Assembly (NCBI RefSeq): GCF_030269515.1
Contig: NZ_BSTM01000016.1
Location: forward strand, 1 to 64,000
DNA from: Actinomadura sp. NBRC 104412
GTDB taxonomy: Bacteria; Actinomycetota; Actinomycetes; Streptosporangiales; Streptosporangiaceae
Direction of reading: 5' to 3'
DNA: 64,000 bases
Positions 44,675 through 54,168 of the stretch are shown here, one piece after another. Under the pieces are notes generated by a model. It had not been told where the DNA came from. It did no database searches and saw only the letters and a program-made list of their open reading frames with translations. Position 1 is the stretch's first letter. Each line of letters starts with the position of its first letter. The position numbers were made by a program, and so were the translations under genes.

Positions 44675-44805
44675 GGACACCCAGGTTAAGGTCCGGAACA
44701 CCGGTTCTGCTCCGATTATCCTGGCAAGCTACGGGCCATGATCGCCTTGGCTCTGAGCCGGCCCGCACGCGCGCCACGACGAGAGATGAGAAACTGGGCG
44801 GTGGT

Positions 44806-45765
44806 ATGAAGGCGACGCCGCACATCCTCGTGGTCAACGGGACCAAGGTCCGGCGCCCCGTGTTCATCCTGGGATCACCGCACTCCGGTGCCGAGCTGCT
44901 CGCGCGGGCGGTGAAGCGCTCGGCGGGGTTCCATCTGACCATGGGCCGCCCGGGCGTCCTCCGGGTCACCTACGCCTTCGCCCGGCGGCCGTCGCTGGCC
45001 GCCGAGCGGGGACGCGGTGCCGCCCGGGTGCTGCGGGACGCCTACGCCGACGCGTGGCGGATCTCCGGGCACGGCTGCGCGGAGTGCCCGGACGACTGCT
45101 GGCGGGCCGCCGGGCTGCGCCGGCCGCCGCGGGGCGGCGGGCCCGAGGCGGCCGGACACGAGGGGACCGAGCCGCCCCGTTGCGTGGAGCCGCGCGGCGT
45201 GGACCGCTTCGGCGACGCCTCCCCCGACCTGCTCTACAGCGCCGACGTGCTGCTGGACGCCTTTCCCGACGCGCAGTTGCTCCAGGTGATCAGGGACGGC
45301 CGGGACGTGGTCGCCGACATGCTCGCCGACGAACGCTGCCTGGCCTGGTTCAAGCCGGGCCTGGCCAACCTGGACGAGGTGTTCCCCAACCCGTTCCTGG
45401 GCGTGGAGGAGGACGTGGAGCGCACCCGCTGGCCGAAAGCGGCGGCCGCGGTCAAGTGCGCCCTGCGCTGGCGCGGCTCGGTACGGCTCAGCGCCCGGCT
45501 GCGCGCCCAGACGCCCGAGGACCAGCTCCTCACCGTCCGGTACGAGGATCTGGTCCGGTCGCCGGGCGCGACCGCGGACGGCGTGTCGGAGTATCTGGGG
45601 ACGCAGATCTCCAAGCTCGCCCTGACCAACGGCAAGAGGGAGATCGGGGCGGCCAGGGTGGGCGGCTGGCGCAAACGGCTGACCACGCGGCAGCTCGCCC
45701 AGGTGGAACGGGTCGCCGGCGCCGAGCTGGGCCGCCTGGGCTATCCGCTCAGCGCCTCCGGGTGA
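44806..45765 (+). CDS. sulfotransferase family protein
   Basis: A 319-residue protein with the PAPS 5'-phosphosulfate loop RPVFILGSPHSGAELLARAV (about 17-36) and the 3'-phosphate motif LQVIRDGRDVVADML. The central region has a cysteine cluster (GCAECPDDCWRAAG), uncommon in sulfotransferases. The acceptor is unknown; a glycan or small metabolite is possible. ATG 44806 follows GGTGGT-like sequence. Its 3' end overlaps the small minus-strand membrane gene by 17 bases. Confidence 0.83.
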   Translation: MKATPHILVVNGTKVRRPVFILGSPHSGAELLARAVKRSAGFHLTMGRPGVLRVTYAFARRPSLAAERGRGAARVLRDAYADAWRISGHGCAECPDDCWRAAGLRRPPRGGGPEAAGHEGTEPPRCVEPRGVDRFGDASPDLLYSADVLLDAFPDAQLLQVIRDGRDVVADMLADERCLAWFKPGLANLDEVFPNPFLGVEEDVERTRWPKAAAAVKCALRWRGSVRLSARLRAQTPEDQLLTVRYEDLVRSPGATADGVSEYLGTQISKLALTNGKREIGAARVGGWRKRLTTRQLAQVERVAGAELGRLGYPLSASG

Positions 45766-45922
45766 CCGCGGCGGGCGACAGCCGGGGGCCGAGCCATCCG
45801 ATGGCGACGCCGGTGGCGCCCAGGCCCACCAGCATGACGGTGTACCGGGCCGGGGCGTTCCTGCCGAGCCGCTGGATCATCCGCGCCGGGTTCGGCACGG
45901 GACGGCCGATCGTCGGGCGCAT
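45749..45922 (-). CDS. 57-residue membrane protein
   Basis: An ATG at 45922 preceded by AAGGAGGA at 6-base spacing opens a 57-codon frame: an N-terminal basic/Pro part (MRPTIGRPVPNPARMIQRLG) followed by one hydrophobic helix (YTVMLVGLGATGVAIGWLG) and a short basic tail. The ribosome site is among the best in the window, which supports a real gene. It is tail-to-tail with the sulfotransferase. Function unknown. Confidence 0.7.
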   Translation of the reverse strand: MRPTIGRPVPNPARMIQRLGRNAPARYTVMLVGLGATGVAIGWLGPRLSPAAVTRRR

Positions 45923-46110
45923 CCTGTCCTCCTTCGACGACGCGCGAGCCCCGTGACCGCGGGGCTCACGGGTTCACGGGGAGCGTGACGCGCTCGGGTG
46001 GCCGCCGGGTTGCCGGACCGGCGCGCCCAGAGGAAGACCAGGAGACCGTCCACCCGAGCGCGGATCAACGGATGCTTCCCCGGAGATCGGGGATTACTCC
46101 TCGCGTGTCC

Positions 46111-48033
46111 TCAGTCACCCTGGGAGGTCTTGGAGAGGGTCAGCCTCTCGGCCTGCCGGGCGAACTGGGTCCGGTAGAGCTCGGCGTACAGGCCGCCCCG
46201 CAACAGCAGGTCCTCGTGGCGGCCCCGCTCGGCCACCCGGCCCCCGTCGATCACCAGGATCTGGTCGGCCTCCCGGATGGTGGACAGCCGGTGCGCGATC
46301 ACCAGCGAGGTGCGTCCGGCCAGCGCGGCCCGCAGCGCCCGCTGGACGGCGGCCTCGGACTCGGAGTCCAGGTGCGCGGTGGCCTCGTCCAGCACCACCA
46401 CCGAGGGCGACTTCAGCAGCAGCCGCGCGATGGCCAGGCGCTGCTTCTCCCCGCCCGACAGCCGGTAGCCGCGGTCCCCGACGATCGTGTCCAGGCCCTC
46501 GGGCATCTCGGCCACCAGCCCGCCGATCTGCGCGGCCTCCAGCGCCTCCATGATCTCCTCGTCGGTGGCGTCCGGGCGGGCGTAGCGCATGTTGACGCGG
46601 ATCGAGTCGTGGAACAGATGGGCGTCCTGGCTGACCACGCCGACCTGGGCGCGCAGCGACTCCAGCGTGACGTCCCTGACGTCCTGCCCGCCGATGCGGA
46701 CCGCGCCGCCCGTCACGTCGTACAGCCGGGAGACCAGGTGGGTGATGGTGGACTTGCCGGCGCCGGACGGCCCCACCAGCGCGACCATCTGCCCCGGCTC
46801 CACCGTGAACGACACCCCGTGCAGGACCTGGCGGCCCGGCGCGGTGTCGGGACGCGCGATCGACTCCAGCGAGGCCAGCGACACCTCCTCGGCGGAGGGG
46901 TAGGCGAACACCACGTCGTCGAACTCGATCGAGGGCGCCGCGGCCCCGGCGGAACGCGACGCCTCGGCGCCGTCCTTGTCGGCGATCAGCGGCTTGAGGT
47001 CCAGCACCTCGAAGACCCGGTCGAAGCTCACCAGCGCGGTCATCACGTCCACATGGACGTTGGACAGCGCGGTCAGCGGGCCGTACATGCGGGTCAGCAG
47101 GGTCGCCAGCGCGACCAGCGTGCCCAGCTCGAAGGCGCCGTCGACCACCAGGAACCCGCCGACCCCGTACACCATGGCGGTGGCCAGCGCGGCGACCAGC
47201 GTGAGCGCGGTGAAGAAGACCCGGCCGTACATCGCCGACACGATGCCGATGTCGCGGACCCGGGCGGCGCGGTCGGAGAAGTTCTCCTCCTCCTCGGCGG
47301 GCCGCCCGTACAGCTTGGCCAGCATCGCCCCGGCCACGTTGAACCGCTCGGTCATCAGCGAGCTCATCTCGGCGTCGAGCTGCATCTGCTCGCGGCTGAT
47401 CCGCGACAGCCGCCTGCCCACCCACTTGGCGGGCAGCACGAACACCGGCAGCAGCAGCAACGCGATCAGCGTCACCTGCCAGGAGAGGATCACCATCGTG
47501 ACCAGCACCAGCACCAGGCTGATCACGTTGGAGACCACCGAGGAGAGCGTGGTGGTGAGGGCGCGCTGCGCCCCGATCACGTCGTTGTTGAGCCTGCTGA
47601 CCAGCGAGCCGGTCTGCGCCCGCATGAAGAACGCCACCGGCTGGCGCTGCACGTGCCCGAACACCTGCGTCCGCAGGTCGTAGATCAGGCCCTCGCCCAC
47701 GCGCGCCGAGTACCAGCGCTGGGCCAGGCCGAGCACCGCCTCCACCAGCGCCAGCCCCGCCACGCCGAGGGCGAGGTAGACCACCAGGTCATGGCGGCCG
47801 GGGACGATGCCACGGTCGATGATCGCCTTGAGCAGCAGCGGGTTGGCCACCACGATCAGCGCCGCCAGCGAGTTCAGCGCCAGGAAGATCACCAGCTCGC
47901 GCACATAGGGGCGGGCGTAGCCCGCGATCCGCTTGACCGTGCCCGGCTTCAGCCGCTGCTGGGTGACCGAACCGTCCCGCCGGAACGAGGCCATCACCTG
48001 CCAGCCGTTGGCCGGCATCCCCGGCATCCCCAC
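46111..48033 (-). CDS. ABC exporter, fused permease and ATPase
   Basis: A 640-residue type I ABC half-transporter (MsbA/LmrA-like). The N-terminal permease domain (about 50-370) has six membrane helices, including YVRELVIFLALNSLAALIVV and VISLVLVLVTMVILSWQV. The ATPase domain has Walker A GPSGAGKST (about 423), signature LSGGEKQRLAIARLLL (about 526), Walker B VVVLDEAT and an H-loop (IAHRLSTI). It likely works as a homodimer exporting a lipid or drug. GTG 48033 follows GGAGG. The neighbouring region 48034-48268 holds no gene I can support. Confidence 0.9.
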   Translation of the reverse strand: MGMPGMPANGWQVMASFRRDGSVTQQRLKPGTVKRIAGYARPYVRELVIFLALNSLAALIVVANPLLLKAIIDRGIVPGRHDLVVYLALGVAGLALVEAVLGLAQRWYSARVGEGLIYDLRTQVFGHVQRQPVAFFMRAQTGSLVSRLNNDVIGAQRALTTTLSSVVSNVISLVLVLVTMVILSWQVTLIALLLLPVFVLPAKWVGRRLSRISREQMQLDAEMSSLMTERFNVAGAMLAKLYGRPAEEEENFSDRAARVRDIGIVSAMYGRVFFTALTLVAALATAMVYGVGGFLVVDGAFELGTLVALATLLTRMYGPLTALSNVHVDVMTALVSFDRVFEVLDLKPLIADKDGAEASRSAGAAAPSIEFDDVVFAYPSAEEVSLASLESIARPDTAPGRQVLHGVSFTVEPGQMVALVGPSGAGKSTITHLVSRLYDVTGGAVRIGGQDVRDVTLESLRAQVGVVSQDAHLFHDSIRVNMRYARPDATDEEIMEALEAAQIGGLVAEMPEGLDTIVGDRGYRLSGGEKQRLAIARLLLKSPSVVVLDEATAHLDSESEAAVQRALRAALAGRTSLVIAHRLSTIREADQILVIDGGRVAERGRHEDLLLRGGLYAELYRTQFARQAERLTLSKTSQGD

Positions 48034-48268
48034 GTTCTGCCTCCGACTCTCCGCCCCCGGCTTGTCGCGTAATCAAGTAAGCATCTCAGTGCGCCATGGT
48101 GAACGCCTCCTCGGCCCCGTCGCTTCCCCGCTCCGCTCAGGGCGAAATGCCGCGGTCCGGGGCGTTCGCGTGCGCGGGCGCCTTGAGGGGGCGGATCCCC
48201 TGGACGCCTTGCCCCGGCGGCGGTAAAAGTGATCAACATCTTCCGGCTCATCACCCCCAGGAGCCCTT

Positions 48269-50179
48269 GTGACACGACGCCTCCTGCGAGGCGGCGCCGG
48301 CGTGATCACCCTCGTCGCCGCGCTGCTCGCCACCACCGCGCCCCCCTCGGCGGCGGCACCGCCGTCCCAACCCAGGATCAAGGTCGAGAACGGCGAGACC
48401 CAGCCCGTCTTCTCCCGGGCCGAGGCGATCACCCAGACCGTCAGCATCGAGACCACCGTGGACAGCGACTCCGACGGCGTCCGCGACCGCGTGCAGATGC
48501 GGATCATGCGTCCCAAGGAGACCGAGCGGGGCCTCAAGGTGCCCACCATCCTGGAGCCCAGCCCGTACTGGGCCGGGACGCACGACATCCCGCTGTACCC
48601 GGTGGACATCGACGGCGCGCAGACCAAGTCCGGCGCCGTCGTGAACCGGAACCTGGCGGAGATCTTCCCCGGCTACTACGACAACTACTTCCTGCCGCGC
48701 GGCTACGCGGTGGCGAACCTGGACAGCGTCGGCACGGGCGGCTCGACCGGCTGCCCCACCTCCGGCGACCGCGCCGAGCAGCTCGGCACCAAGGCGGCGG
48801 TGGACTGGCTGAACGGCCGCGCCCGCGGGTGGGCGCCGGACGGGACGCCGGTGAAGGCGACCTGGTCCACCGGCAACGTCGGCATGATCGGCCAGTCCTA
48901 CAACGGGACGCTGCCCAACATGGCCGCGGCCACCGGCGTCGAGGGGCTGAAGGCGATCGTGCCGATCGCCGCGATCTCCAGCTGGTACGACTACTACCGC
49001 GCCAACGGCGGCGTCGTCGCGCCCGGCGGCTTCCAGGGCGAGGACCTGGACATCCTGGTCCGGGTCGTCCTCACCCGGCAGAACCCCGAGGTCTGCCAGA
49101 AGGTCATCGACGACCTGACCGCCACCCAGGACCGGGTCACCGGCGACTACAGCCGGGTCTGGGCCGACCGCGACTACGTGGACGACGCCCGCAAGGTGCG
49201 CGCCGCGGTGATGGTCGTGCACGGCCTGAACGACTGGAACGTCAAGGTCAAGAACTCCGTCCAGTGGTGGAACGCGCTCAAGCGGGCGGGCGTGCCGCGC
49301 AAGCTGTGGCTGCACCAGGCCAACCACGCCACGCCGTTCCGCTGGCGGCTGGAGGAATGGCTGCGGCAGACGCACCACTGGTTCGACCGCTGGCTGTACG
49401 ACATCGACAACGGCATCACCAGGGAGCCGCGGGTCGACATCGAGCGCGCCCCCGGCCAGTGGGAGACCGCCCGCGACTGGCCCGTCCCCGGCACCCGGCA
49501 CGTCCCGCTGAGCCTGAACGCGGGCCGGGGCGCCGCGCAGCCCGGTGACCTGTCGCCGTGGCCGCGTCCAGGGGCCGCCCAGTCCCTGGTGGACGCGGGC
49601 CGCACCCGCACCGCCGAGCAGTTGCTGGTCAACGAGACCCAGGCCGATCCCAACCGCCTGGCTTTCCTGACCCCGGCGCTGAAGAAGCCGGTCCGGATCA
49701 ACGGCATCCCCAAGGCCACCGTCCGGGCGTCCCTGGACGGCCGCTCACCGTACCTGACCGCGCTGCTGGTGGACTACGGCACCGACACCCGCCCGACCGG
49801 CGCCCGCGTCGACACCGGTGAACGCGTCTGCTTCGGCCAGGGCGTCGAGGGCGACGACGGCTGCACGACCCGCCAGGCGCACCGCACCGAGACCGCCCCG
49901 TTCAAGATCATCACCCGTGGCTGGCTGGACGCCCGCAACCGGCACAGCCCGAGCCGCACCGAGCCGATCGCGCCGGGCCGGATGTACGACTTCCGCTGGG
50001 ACCTCGAACCCACCGACTACGTCGTCAAGCCCGGCCACCGGCTCGGGGTGGTCGTCCTGTCCACCGACCACGACTTCACGCTGCGCTACCCGGCCGGGAC
50101 GAGACTCGCCCTCAAGCCGGGAAGCAGCAAGGTCTGGCTGCCGGTGGCGCCCGGAGGCGCGGAGGCCCTCGGGCGGTGA
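48269..50179 (+). CDS. secreted Xaa-Pro dipeptidyl-peptidase (S15)
   Basis: A 636-residue protein with a Sec signal peptide (RRLLRGGAGVITLVAALLA, cleavage near the AAA at 28-30). The CocE/NonD/PepX hydrolase domain has the nucleophile in GQSYNG (Ser210), Asp in HGLNDWNVK and His in LHQANHATPF, and a C-terminal jelly-roll. It removes X-Pro dipeptides outside the cell; some relatives are esterases, so the substrate is not certain. The start is GTG 48269. Confidence 0.9.
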   Translation: MTRRLLRGGAGVITLVAALLATTAPPSAAAPPSQPRIKVENGETQPVFSRAEAITQTVSIETTVDSDSDGVRDRVQMRIMRPKETERGLKVPTILEPSPYWAGTHDIPLYPVDIDGAQTKSGAVVNRNLAEIFPGYYDNYFLPRGYAVANLDSVGTGGSTGCPTSGDRAEQLGTKAAVDWLNGRARGWAPDGTPVKATWSTGNVGMIGQSYNGTLPNMAAATGVEGLKAIVPIAAISSWYDYYRANGGVVAPGGFQGEDLDILVRVVLTRQNPEVCQKVIDDLTATQDRVTGDYSRVWADRDYVDDARKVRAAVMVVHGLNDWNVKVKNSVQWWNALKRAGVPRKLWLHQANHATPFRWRLEEWLRQTHHWFDRWLYDIDNGITREPRVDIERAPGQWETARDWPVPGTRHVPLSLNAGRGAAQPGDLSPWPRPGAAQSLVDAGRTRTAEQLLVNETQADPNRLAFLTPALKKPVRINGIPKATVRASLDGRSPYLTALLVDYGTDTRPTGARVDTGERVCFGQGVEGDDGCTTRQAHRTETAPFKIITRGWLDARNRHSPSRTEPIAPGRMYDFRWDLEPTDYVVKPGHRLGVVVLSTDHDFTLRYPAGTRLALKPGSSKVWLPVAPGGAEALGR

Positions 50180-50188
50180 CGGGGCCGG

Positions 50189-51094
50189 CTACCGGTTGAG
50201 AGCGCGCAGGCGGCCGATCTGCTCCCGCCGTTCGGCCGCCGCCTGCTCCTCCAGCGTGTTCCCCGGGGCCTGCCGCAGCAGGCGCTTGGTCGCCACGGCG
50301 GCCCCGGGGTCCACCGCCAGCAGCGCGTCGACCAGTCCGCGCACGGCGCCGTCCAGGCCGCCCTCGGGCGCGACGATCTCGGCCAGGCCCAGCCGGGCCG
50401 CCTCCTCGGCCTCGACGGTGCGCGCGGTCAGGCAGATCTCCAGTGCGCGCGGCAGTCCCACGATGTCGACCAGCGGCTTGGTGCCGGTCAGATCGGGGAC
50501 GAGACCGAGCGCGGACTCCTTCATGCAGAACCTGGCGTCCGGCGCGATCACGCGCAGGTCGCAGGACAGGGCGAGCTGGAACCCTGCCCCGATGGCGTGG
50601 CCGTGCACCGCCGCGACGGACACGATCTCGGGGCGGCGCAGCCAGGTGTAGCCCGCCTGGAGGCCCGCGATGAAGCGGTCGTCCCCCTCGGGGTCGGGAC
50701 CGCTCGGCCCCACCGATCCTGGGGCGGAGAACATGGCCAGGTCGATGCCGGCCGAGAAGCACGGCCCCTCGCCGCGGATCACCACCACGCGCACGCCGTC
50801 GGGCAGGCTCGCGCCGATCTCCGCCAGGGTGCGCCACATCGTGAACGTCATGGCGTTGCGGCGCTCCGGACGGTTCAGCGTGATGGTCGCGACCGCGCCG
50901 TCCACCAGCAGGCGAAGCCCCGCCTCCTCCAGGCGGGGCCCCAGCGCCTCGGCCCCGGGGACCGGTCCCTCCCCGGCCGTTCCCCGGGCCTCTCCGTTCC
51001 GGGGGCGCGAGCCCCCTGCCTCGGCCGTGACCTGTTCCGGTCCCGGCGCGGCGCCCTTCACATCGTCACCCGCGTCGACACGTCCATCCGCCAT
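50189..51094 (-). CDS. enoyl-CoA hydratase/isomerase family protein
   Basis: A 301-residue crotonase-fold protein. The core begins near residue 60 (LRLLVDGAVATITLNRPERRNAMT), with CoA oxyanion loops CFSAGIDLAMFSA and AAVHGHAIGAGFQLALSCDLR; Glu in FCMKESALGLVPD is near the usual catalytic position. The first about 55 residues are low-complexity and outside the family. ATG 51094 is supported by GGAAGGA at 6 bases. Upstream (51095-51272) are a 7-bp CCGGTGC/GCACCGG stem (51123-51140) and a purine tract (51151-51173), with no gene. Confidence 0.88.
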   Translation of the reverse strand: MADGRVDAGDDVKGAAPGPEQVTAEAGGSRPRNGEARGTAGEGPVPGAEALGPRLEEAGLRLLVDGAVATITLNRPERRNAMTFTMWRTLAEIGASLPDGVRVVVIRGEGPCFSAGIDLAMFSAPGSVGPSGPDPEGDDRFIAGLQAGYTWLRRPEIVSVAAVHGHAIGAGFQLALSCDLRVIAPDARFCMKESALGLVPDLTGTKPLVDIVGLPRALEICLTARTVEAEEAARLGLAEIVAPEGGLDGAVRGLVDALLAVDPGAAVATKRLLRQAPGNTLEEQAAAERREQIGRLRALNR

Positions 51095-51272
51095 CCGCTG
51101 TCCTTCCGCACGGGGGCCGTGGCCGGTGCCCGCGCACCGGCGGCGCGGCGAGGAGGAGGGGGAGGAGGAGGAGCGGGTCTCCCCGCGGCCTGCCCGCCGC
51201 CACTACCGAATCCTATTCGGACGATGGCGGCGGCGGGTCAGGCGGTGCGCTCATTCGGGGGTCGATGCCCTT

Positions 51273-51485
51273 TCAGGACTTCTTACCGCGCGTCGCCCCA
51301 CCGCGACCGCGCAGGTTGACGCCGGACTCGGTGAGAATCCGGTGGATGAAACCGTACGAGCGGCCGGTGGCGGCTGCCAGGGCGCGGATGCTCTCGCCGG
51401 AGTCGTACCTCTTCTTGAGATCCGCCGCCAGCTTGTCGCGCTCGGCACCGGTCACGCGGGTGCCCTTCTTCAGGGTCTCGGCCAC
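51273..51485 (-). CDS. small helix-turn-helix protein
   Basis: A 70-residue actinobacterial protein beginning AETLKKGTRVTGAERDKLAADLKKRYD, with an HTH (IRALAAATGRSYGFIHRILTESG) and a basic Gly-rich end (NLRGRGGATRGKKS). GTG 51485 follows GGGAGG and matches the start of close relatives I recall. Probably a DNA-binding protein; the target is unknown. Confidence 0.88.
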   Translation of the reverse strand: MAETLKKGTRVTGAERDKLAADLKKRYDSGESIRALAAATGRSYGFIHRILTESGVNLRGRGGATRGKKS

Positions 51486-51601
51486 GAGTACCTCCCGTAG
51501 TGATGTGGTGACCGCTGCGTTATCCCCCGCCATGATCAGTCATTCCCGCGCGTTCGGCTACCCACTCCACCAGAAAAGATCTGCTTGGAACGCACCGCAG
51601 G

Positions 51602-53200
51602 TCACGCCAGCGCCACCAGATCGGAAAACTCGTCACTCCAGATGTCTTCCACACCATCGGGGAGCAATATCACTCTTTCCGGCTGGAGTGCCTCCACGGC
51701 GCCCTCGTCGTGCGTCACCAGGACGATGGCGCCGGTGAAGGTGCGCAGCGCCGCCAGGATCTCGGCGCGGCTGGCCGGGTCGAGGTTGTTGGTCGGCTCG
51801 TCGAGCAGCAGCACGTTGGCGCTGGACACCACCAGCATGGCCAGCGCCAACCGGGTCTTCTCGCCGCCCGACAGCACCCCGGCGGGCTTGTCCACGTCGT
51901 CGCCGGAGAACAGGAACGAACCGAGGATCTTGCGGACCTCGACCGGCGCCAGTGCGGGCGCCGCGGACTGCATGTTCTCCAGGACCGACCGCTCGGTGTC
52001 CAGGGTCTCGTGCTCCTGGGCGTAGTAGCCGATCCGCAGCCCGTGCCCGGCCACCACGGTGCCGGTGTCGGGCTTGTCGACCCCGGCCAGCAGCCGCAGC
52101 AGCGTGGTCTTGCCGGCGCCGTTCAGGCCCAGCACCACGACCCGGCTGCCGCGGTCGATGGCCAGGTCCACATCGGTGAAGATTTCCAGCGAGCCGTAGG
52201 ACTTCGACAGGCCCGTCGCGGTCAGCGGGGTCCTGCCGCACGGCGCGGGCTCGGGGAACCGGATCTTGGCGACCTTGTCCTTCTGCCGTTCGCCCTCGAC
52301 CCCGGCCAGCAGCTGCCGGGCGCGCCGGTCCATCTGCTGCGCCGCCTTGGCCTTGGTCGCCTTGGCCCGCATCTTGTCCGCCTGCGACAGCAGCGCCGCG
52401 GCCTGCCGCTGGGCGTTGGCCGACTCGCGCTTGCGCCGCCGTTCGTCGGTCTCGCGCTGCGCGAGATAGGTCTTCCAGCCGACGTTGTAGACGTCGATCA
52501 CGCAGCGGTTGGCGTCCAGGTGGAAGATCCGGTTGACCACCGCGTCCAGCAGGTCCACATCGTGGCTGATCACCACCAGCCCGCCCTGGTGGGACTTCAG
52601 GAAGTCGCGCAGCCACATGATCGAGTCGGCGTCGAGGTGGTTGGTGGGCTCGTCCAGCAGCAGCGTGTCGGCCCCGGAGAACAGGATGCGGGCCAGCTCC
52701 ACCCGCCGCCGCTGCCCGCCGGACAGGGTGCCCAGCGGCTGGGTCAGCACCCGGTCGGGCAGGCCCAGGCTGGAGGCCATCGAGGCGGCCTCGGCCTCGG
52801 CGGCGTAGCCGCCCAGTACGTGCAGCCGCTCCTCCAGCCGCCCGTACCGCCGGACGGCCTTGTCGCGCTCGGCGCCGGACGCCGTGGCCATGCGCTCCTC
52901 GGCCTCCCGCAGCTTGGCGAGCACCTCGTCCAGGCCGCGCGCGGACAGGATGCGGTCGCGCGCCAGCTCCTCCAGGTCGACGTCGCGCGGGTCCTGCGGG
53001 AGGTAGCCGACCGTGCCCGAGCGCGTCACCTCGCCCCGCGCGGGCAGCGCCTCCCCGGCCAGGACCTTGGTGAGGGTCGTCTTGCCCGCGCCGTTGCGGC
53101 CGACAAAGCCCACCCGGTCGCCCGGATTGACCCGGAACGAGGCGGACTCGATCAGCAGCCGGGAGCCGGCGCGCAGCTCGATGTCTTTGGCGATGATCAC
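51602..53200 (-). CDS. ABC-F family ATP-binding protein
   Basis: A 532-residue ABC-F ATPase with two nucleotide-binding domains and no membrane segment. Walker A sites are GRNGAGKTT (about 35-43) and GLNGAGKTT, signatures LSGGQRRRVELARILF and LSGGEKTRLALAMLV, separated by a charged linker (ETDERRRKRESANAQRQAAALLSQADKMRAKATKAKAAQ). Such proteins act on the ribosome E site in translation or antibiotic protection; the sequence alone does not decide which. GTG 53200 has a weak ribosome site, and a leader stem lies upstream. Confidence 0.92.
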   Translation of the reverse strand: MIIAKDIELRAGSRLLIESASFRVNPGDRVGFVGRNGAGKTTLTKVLAGEALPARGEVTRSGTVGYLPQDPRDVDLEELARDRILSARGLDEVLAKLREAEERMATASGAERDKAVRRYGRLEERLHVLGGYAAEAEAASMASSLGLPDRVLTQPLGTLSGGQRRRVELARILFSGADTLLLDEPTNHLDADSIMWLRDFLKSHQGGLVVISHDVDLLDAVVNRIFHLDANRCVIDVYNVGWKTYLAQRETDERRRKRESANAQRQAAALLSQADKMRAKATKAKAAQQMDRRARQLLAGVEGERQKDKVAKIRFPEPAPCGRTPLTATGLSKSYGSLEIFTDVDLAIDRGSRVVVLGLNGAGKTTLLRLLAGVDKPDTGTVVAGHGLRIGYYAQEHETLDTERSVLENMQSAAPALAPVEVRKILGSFLFSGDDVDKPAGVLSGGEKTRLALAMLVVSSANVLLLDEPTNNLDPASRAEILAALRTFTGAIVLVTHDEGAVEALQPERVILLPDGVEDIWSDEFSDLVALA

Positions 53201-53246
53201 GGTGAGGGGCTTCCCTGGACGTCAACACGGCGGCGGGCACGAACAA

Positions 53247-53275
53247 GCGCGTCACGGTCCGCGACCGCGACGCGC
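53247..53275 (-). promoter_or_regulatory. leader hairpin upstream of the ABC-F gene
   Basis: On the gene strand GCGCGTCGCGGTC can pair with GACCGTGACGCGC at 12 of 13 positions across a three-base loop, about 45 bases before the GTG. A TACACT box lies further upstream (53314-53319). Antibiotic-inducible ABC-F genes often have attenuating leaders; this could be one, without proof. Confidence 0.45.
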
Positions 53276-53401
53276 CGTGGAGCCTGTCAGCTCGGGAACG
53301 AAACCATTCGATCAGTGTACGTGAGATGTGAACGCCGCCGGAGGAGCGTGATTCCCCGCCGTGCGGCCGACCCGGGCGTGCCGCCGGAGCCGTGCGGGCC
53401 G

Positions 53402-54163
53402 TCACTGCCGCTCGGCGGCCAGCCGCTGCCCGATGGTCCGGTGCAGGCGTTGCAGGCCGCCCACGCCCAGCAGGCCGACCTGCCCCTCCAGATCGCGCAG
53501 CAGCGTGTCCTCGTCGGCCACGACCTCCGAGGACTGCATCAGCACCGTGCCCTGCCCGGTGAAGTCGAACTGGTGCTCCTCTCCGGACGTGCCGCCGACA
53601 CCGAACATCATGCGGGCCGCGCCCAGCACGCCCCGCATGTAGGAGTGGTCGTAGTGGTGGCAGGGCGAGGGACAGTCGGCCCAGCCGAGCAGCGCCTGCG
53701 GGTCCACCCGGATCGGCGGCTCCACGAAGTGCACCGGCCCGTTGGAGGCGGCCACGAACCGTCCCGTCCCGATGAGGGTGAGGAAGCCCGGGATGATCGA
53801 CTGCTTGAGCTCCAGGCCGGGCTCGAACGCCAGCAGGTTCCCCGCCCTGATGGTCAGGTTGCCGTCGTCCAGGTCATAGGAGTTGACGTCGAAGCCGCGG
53901 TCGGCCAGCAGCAGCCTGCCCTGGCCGGAGGCCACGATCCAGTCGTGCGCGTACAGCGGGGAGTGGAAGTTGGCCGCGACCAGGGCGTCCAGCGGCCCGG
54001 CCGACAGCGCCTCGAACCTGATCCGCCCGTAGTAGGCGATCATCTTGCCCTTCTGCGTGAACCACTGGCCGTTGAGGTCCACGCTGAAGCAGTAGGGGTT
54101 GACGTTGTCGTTGGACGGCAGCGTCATCGCGTTGTACGTGGGCGTCGGTGTGGGAGTGGTCAC
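53402..54163 (-). CDS. AIM24 family protein (copy 3 of 3)
   Basis: A 253-residue AIM24-family (PF01987, beta-rich) protein. It has VDLNGQWFTQKGKMIAYYGRIRFEAL near the N terminus, IVASGQGRLLLADRGFDVN, and ends with QFDFTGQGTVLMQSSE. It carries a His/Cys-rich inserted loop (WADCPSPCHHYDHSYM) absent from its two paralogues. GTG 54163 is 5 bases after the stop of the second AIM24 gene. Molecular function is not known; mitochondrial relatives affect membrane organisation. Confidence 0.85.
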   Translation of the reverse strand: MTTPTPTPTYNAMTLPSNDNVNPYCFSVDLNGQWFTQKGKMIAYYGRIRFEALSAGPLDALVAANFHSPLYAHDWIVASGQGRLLLADRGFDVNSYDLDDGNLTIRAGNLLAFEPGLELKQSIIPGFLTLIGTGRFVAASNGPVHFVEPPIRVDPQALLGWADCPSPCHHYDHSYMRGVLGAARMMFGVGGTSGEEHQFDFTGQGTVLMQSSEVVADEDTLLRDLEGQVGLLGVGGLQRLHRTIGQRLAAERQ

Positions 54164-54168
54164 GGGTC

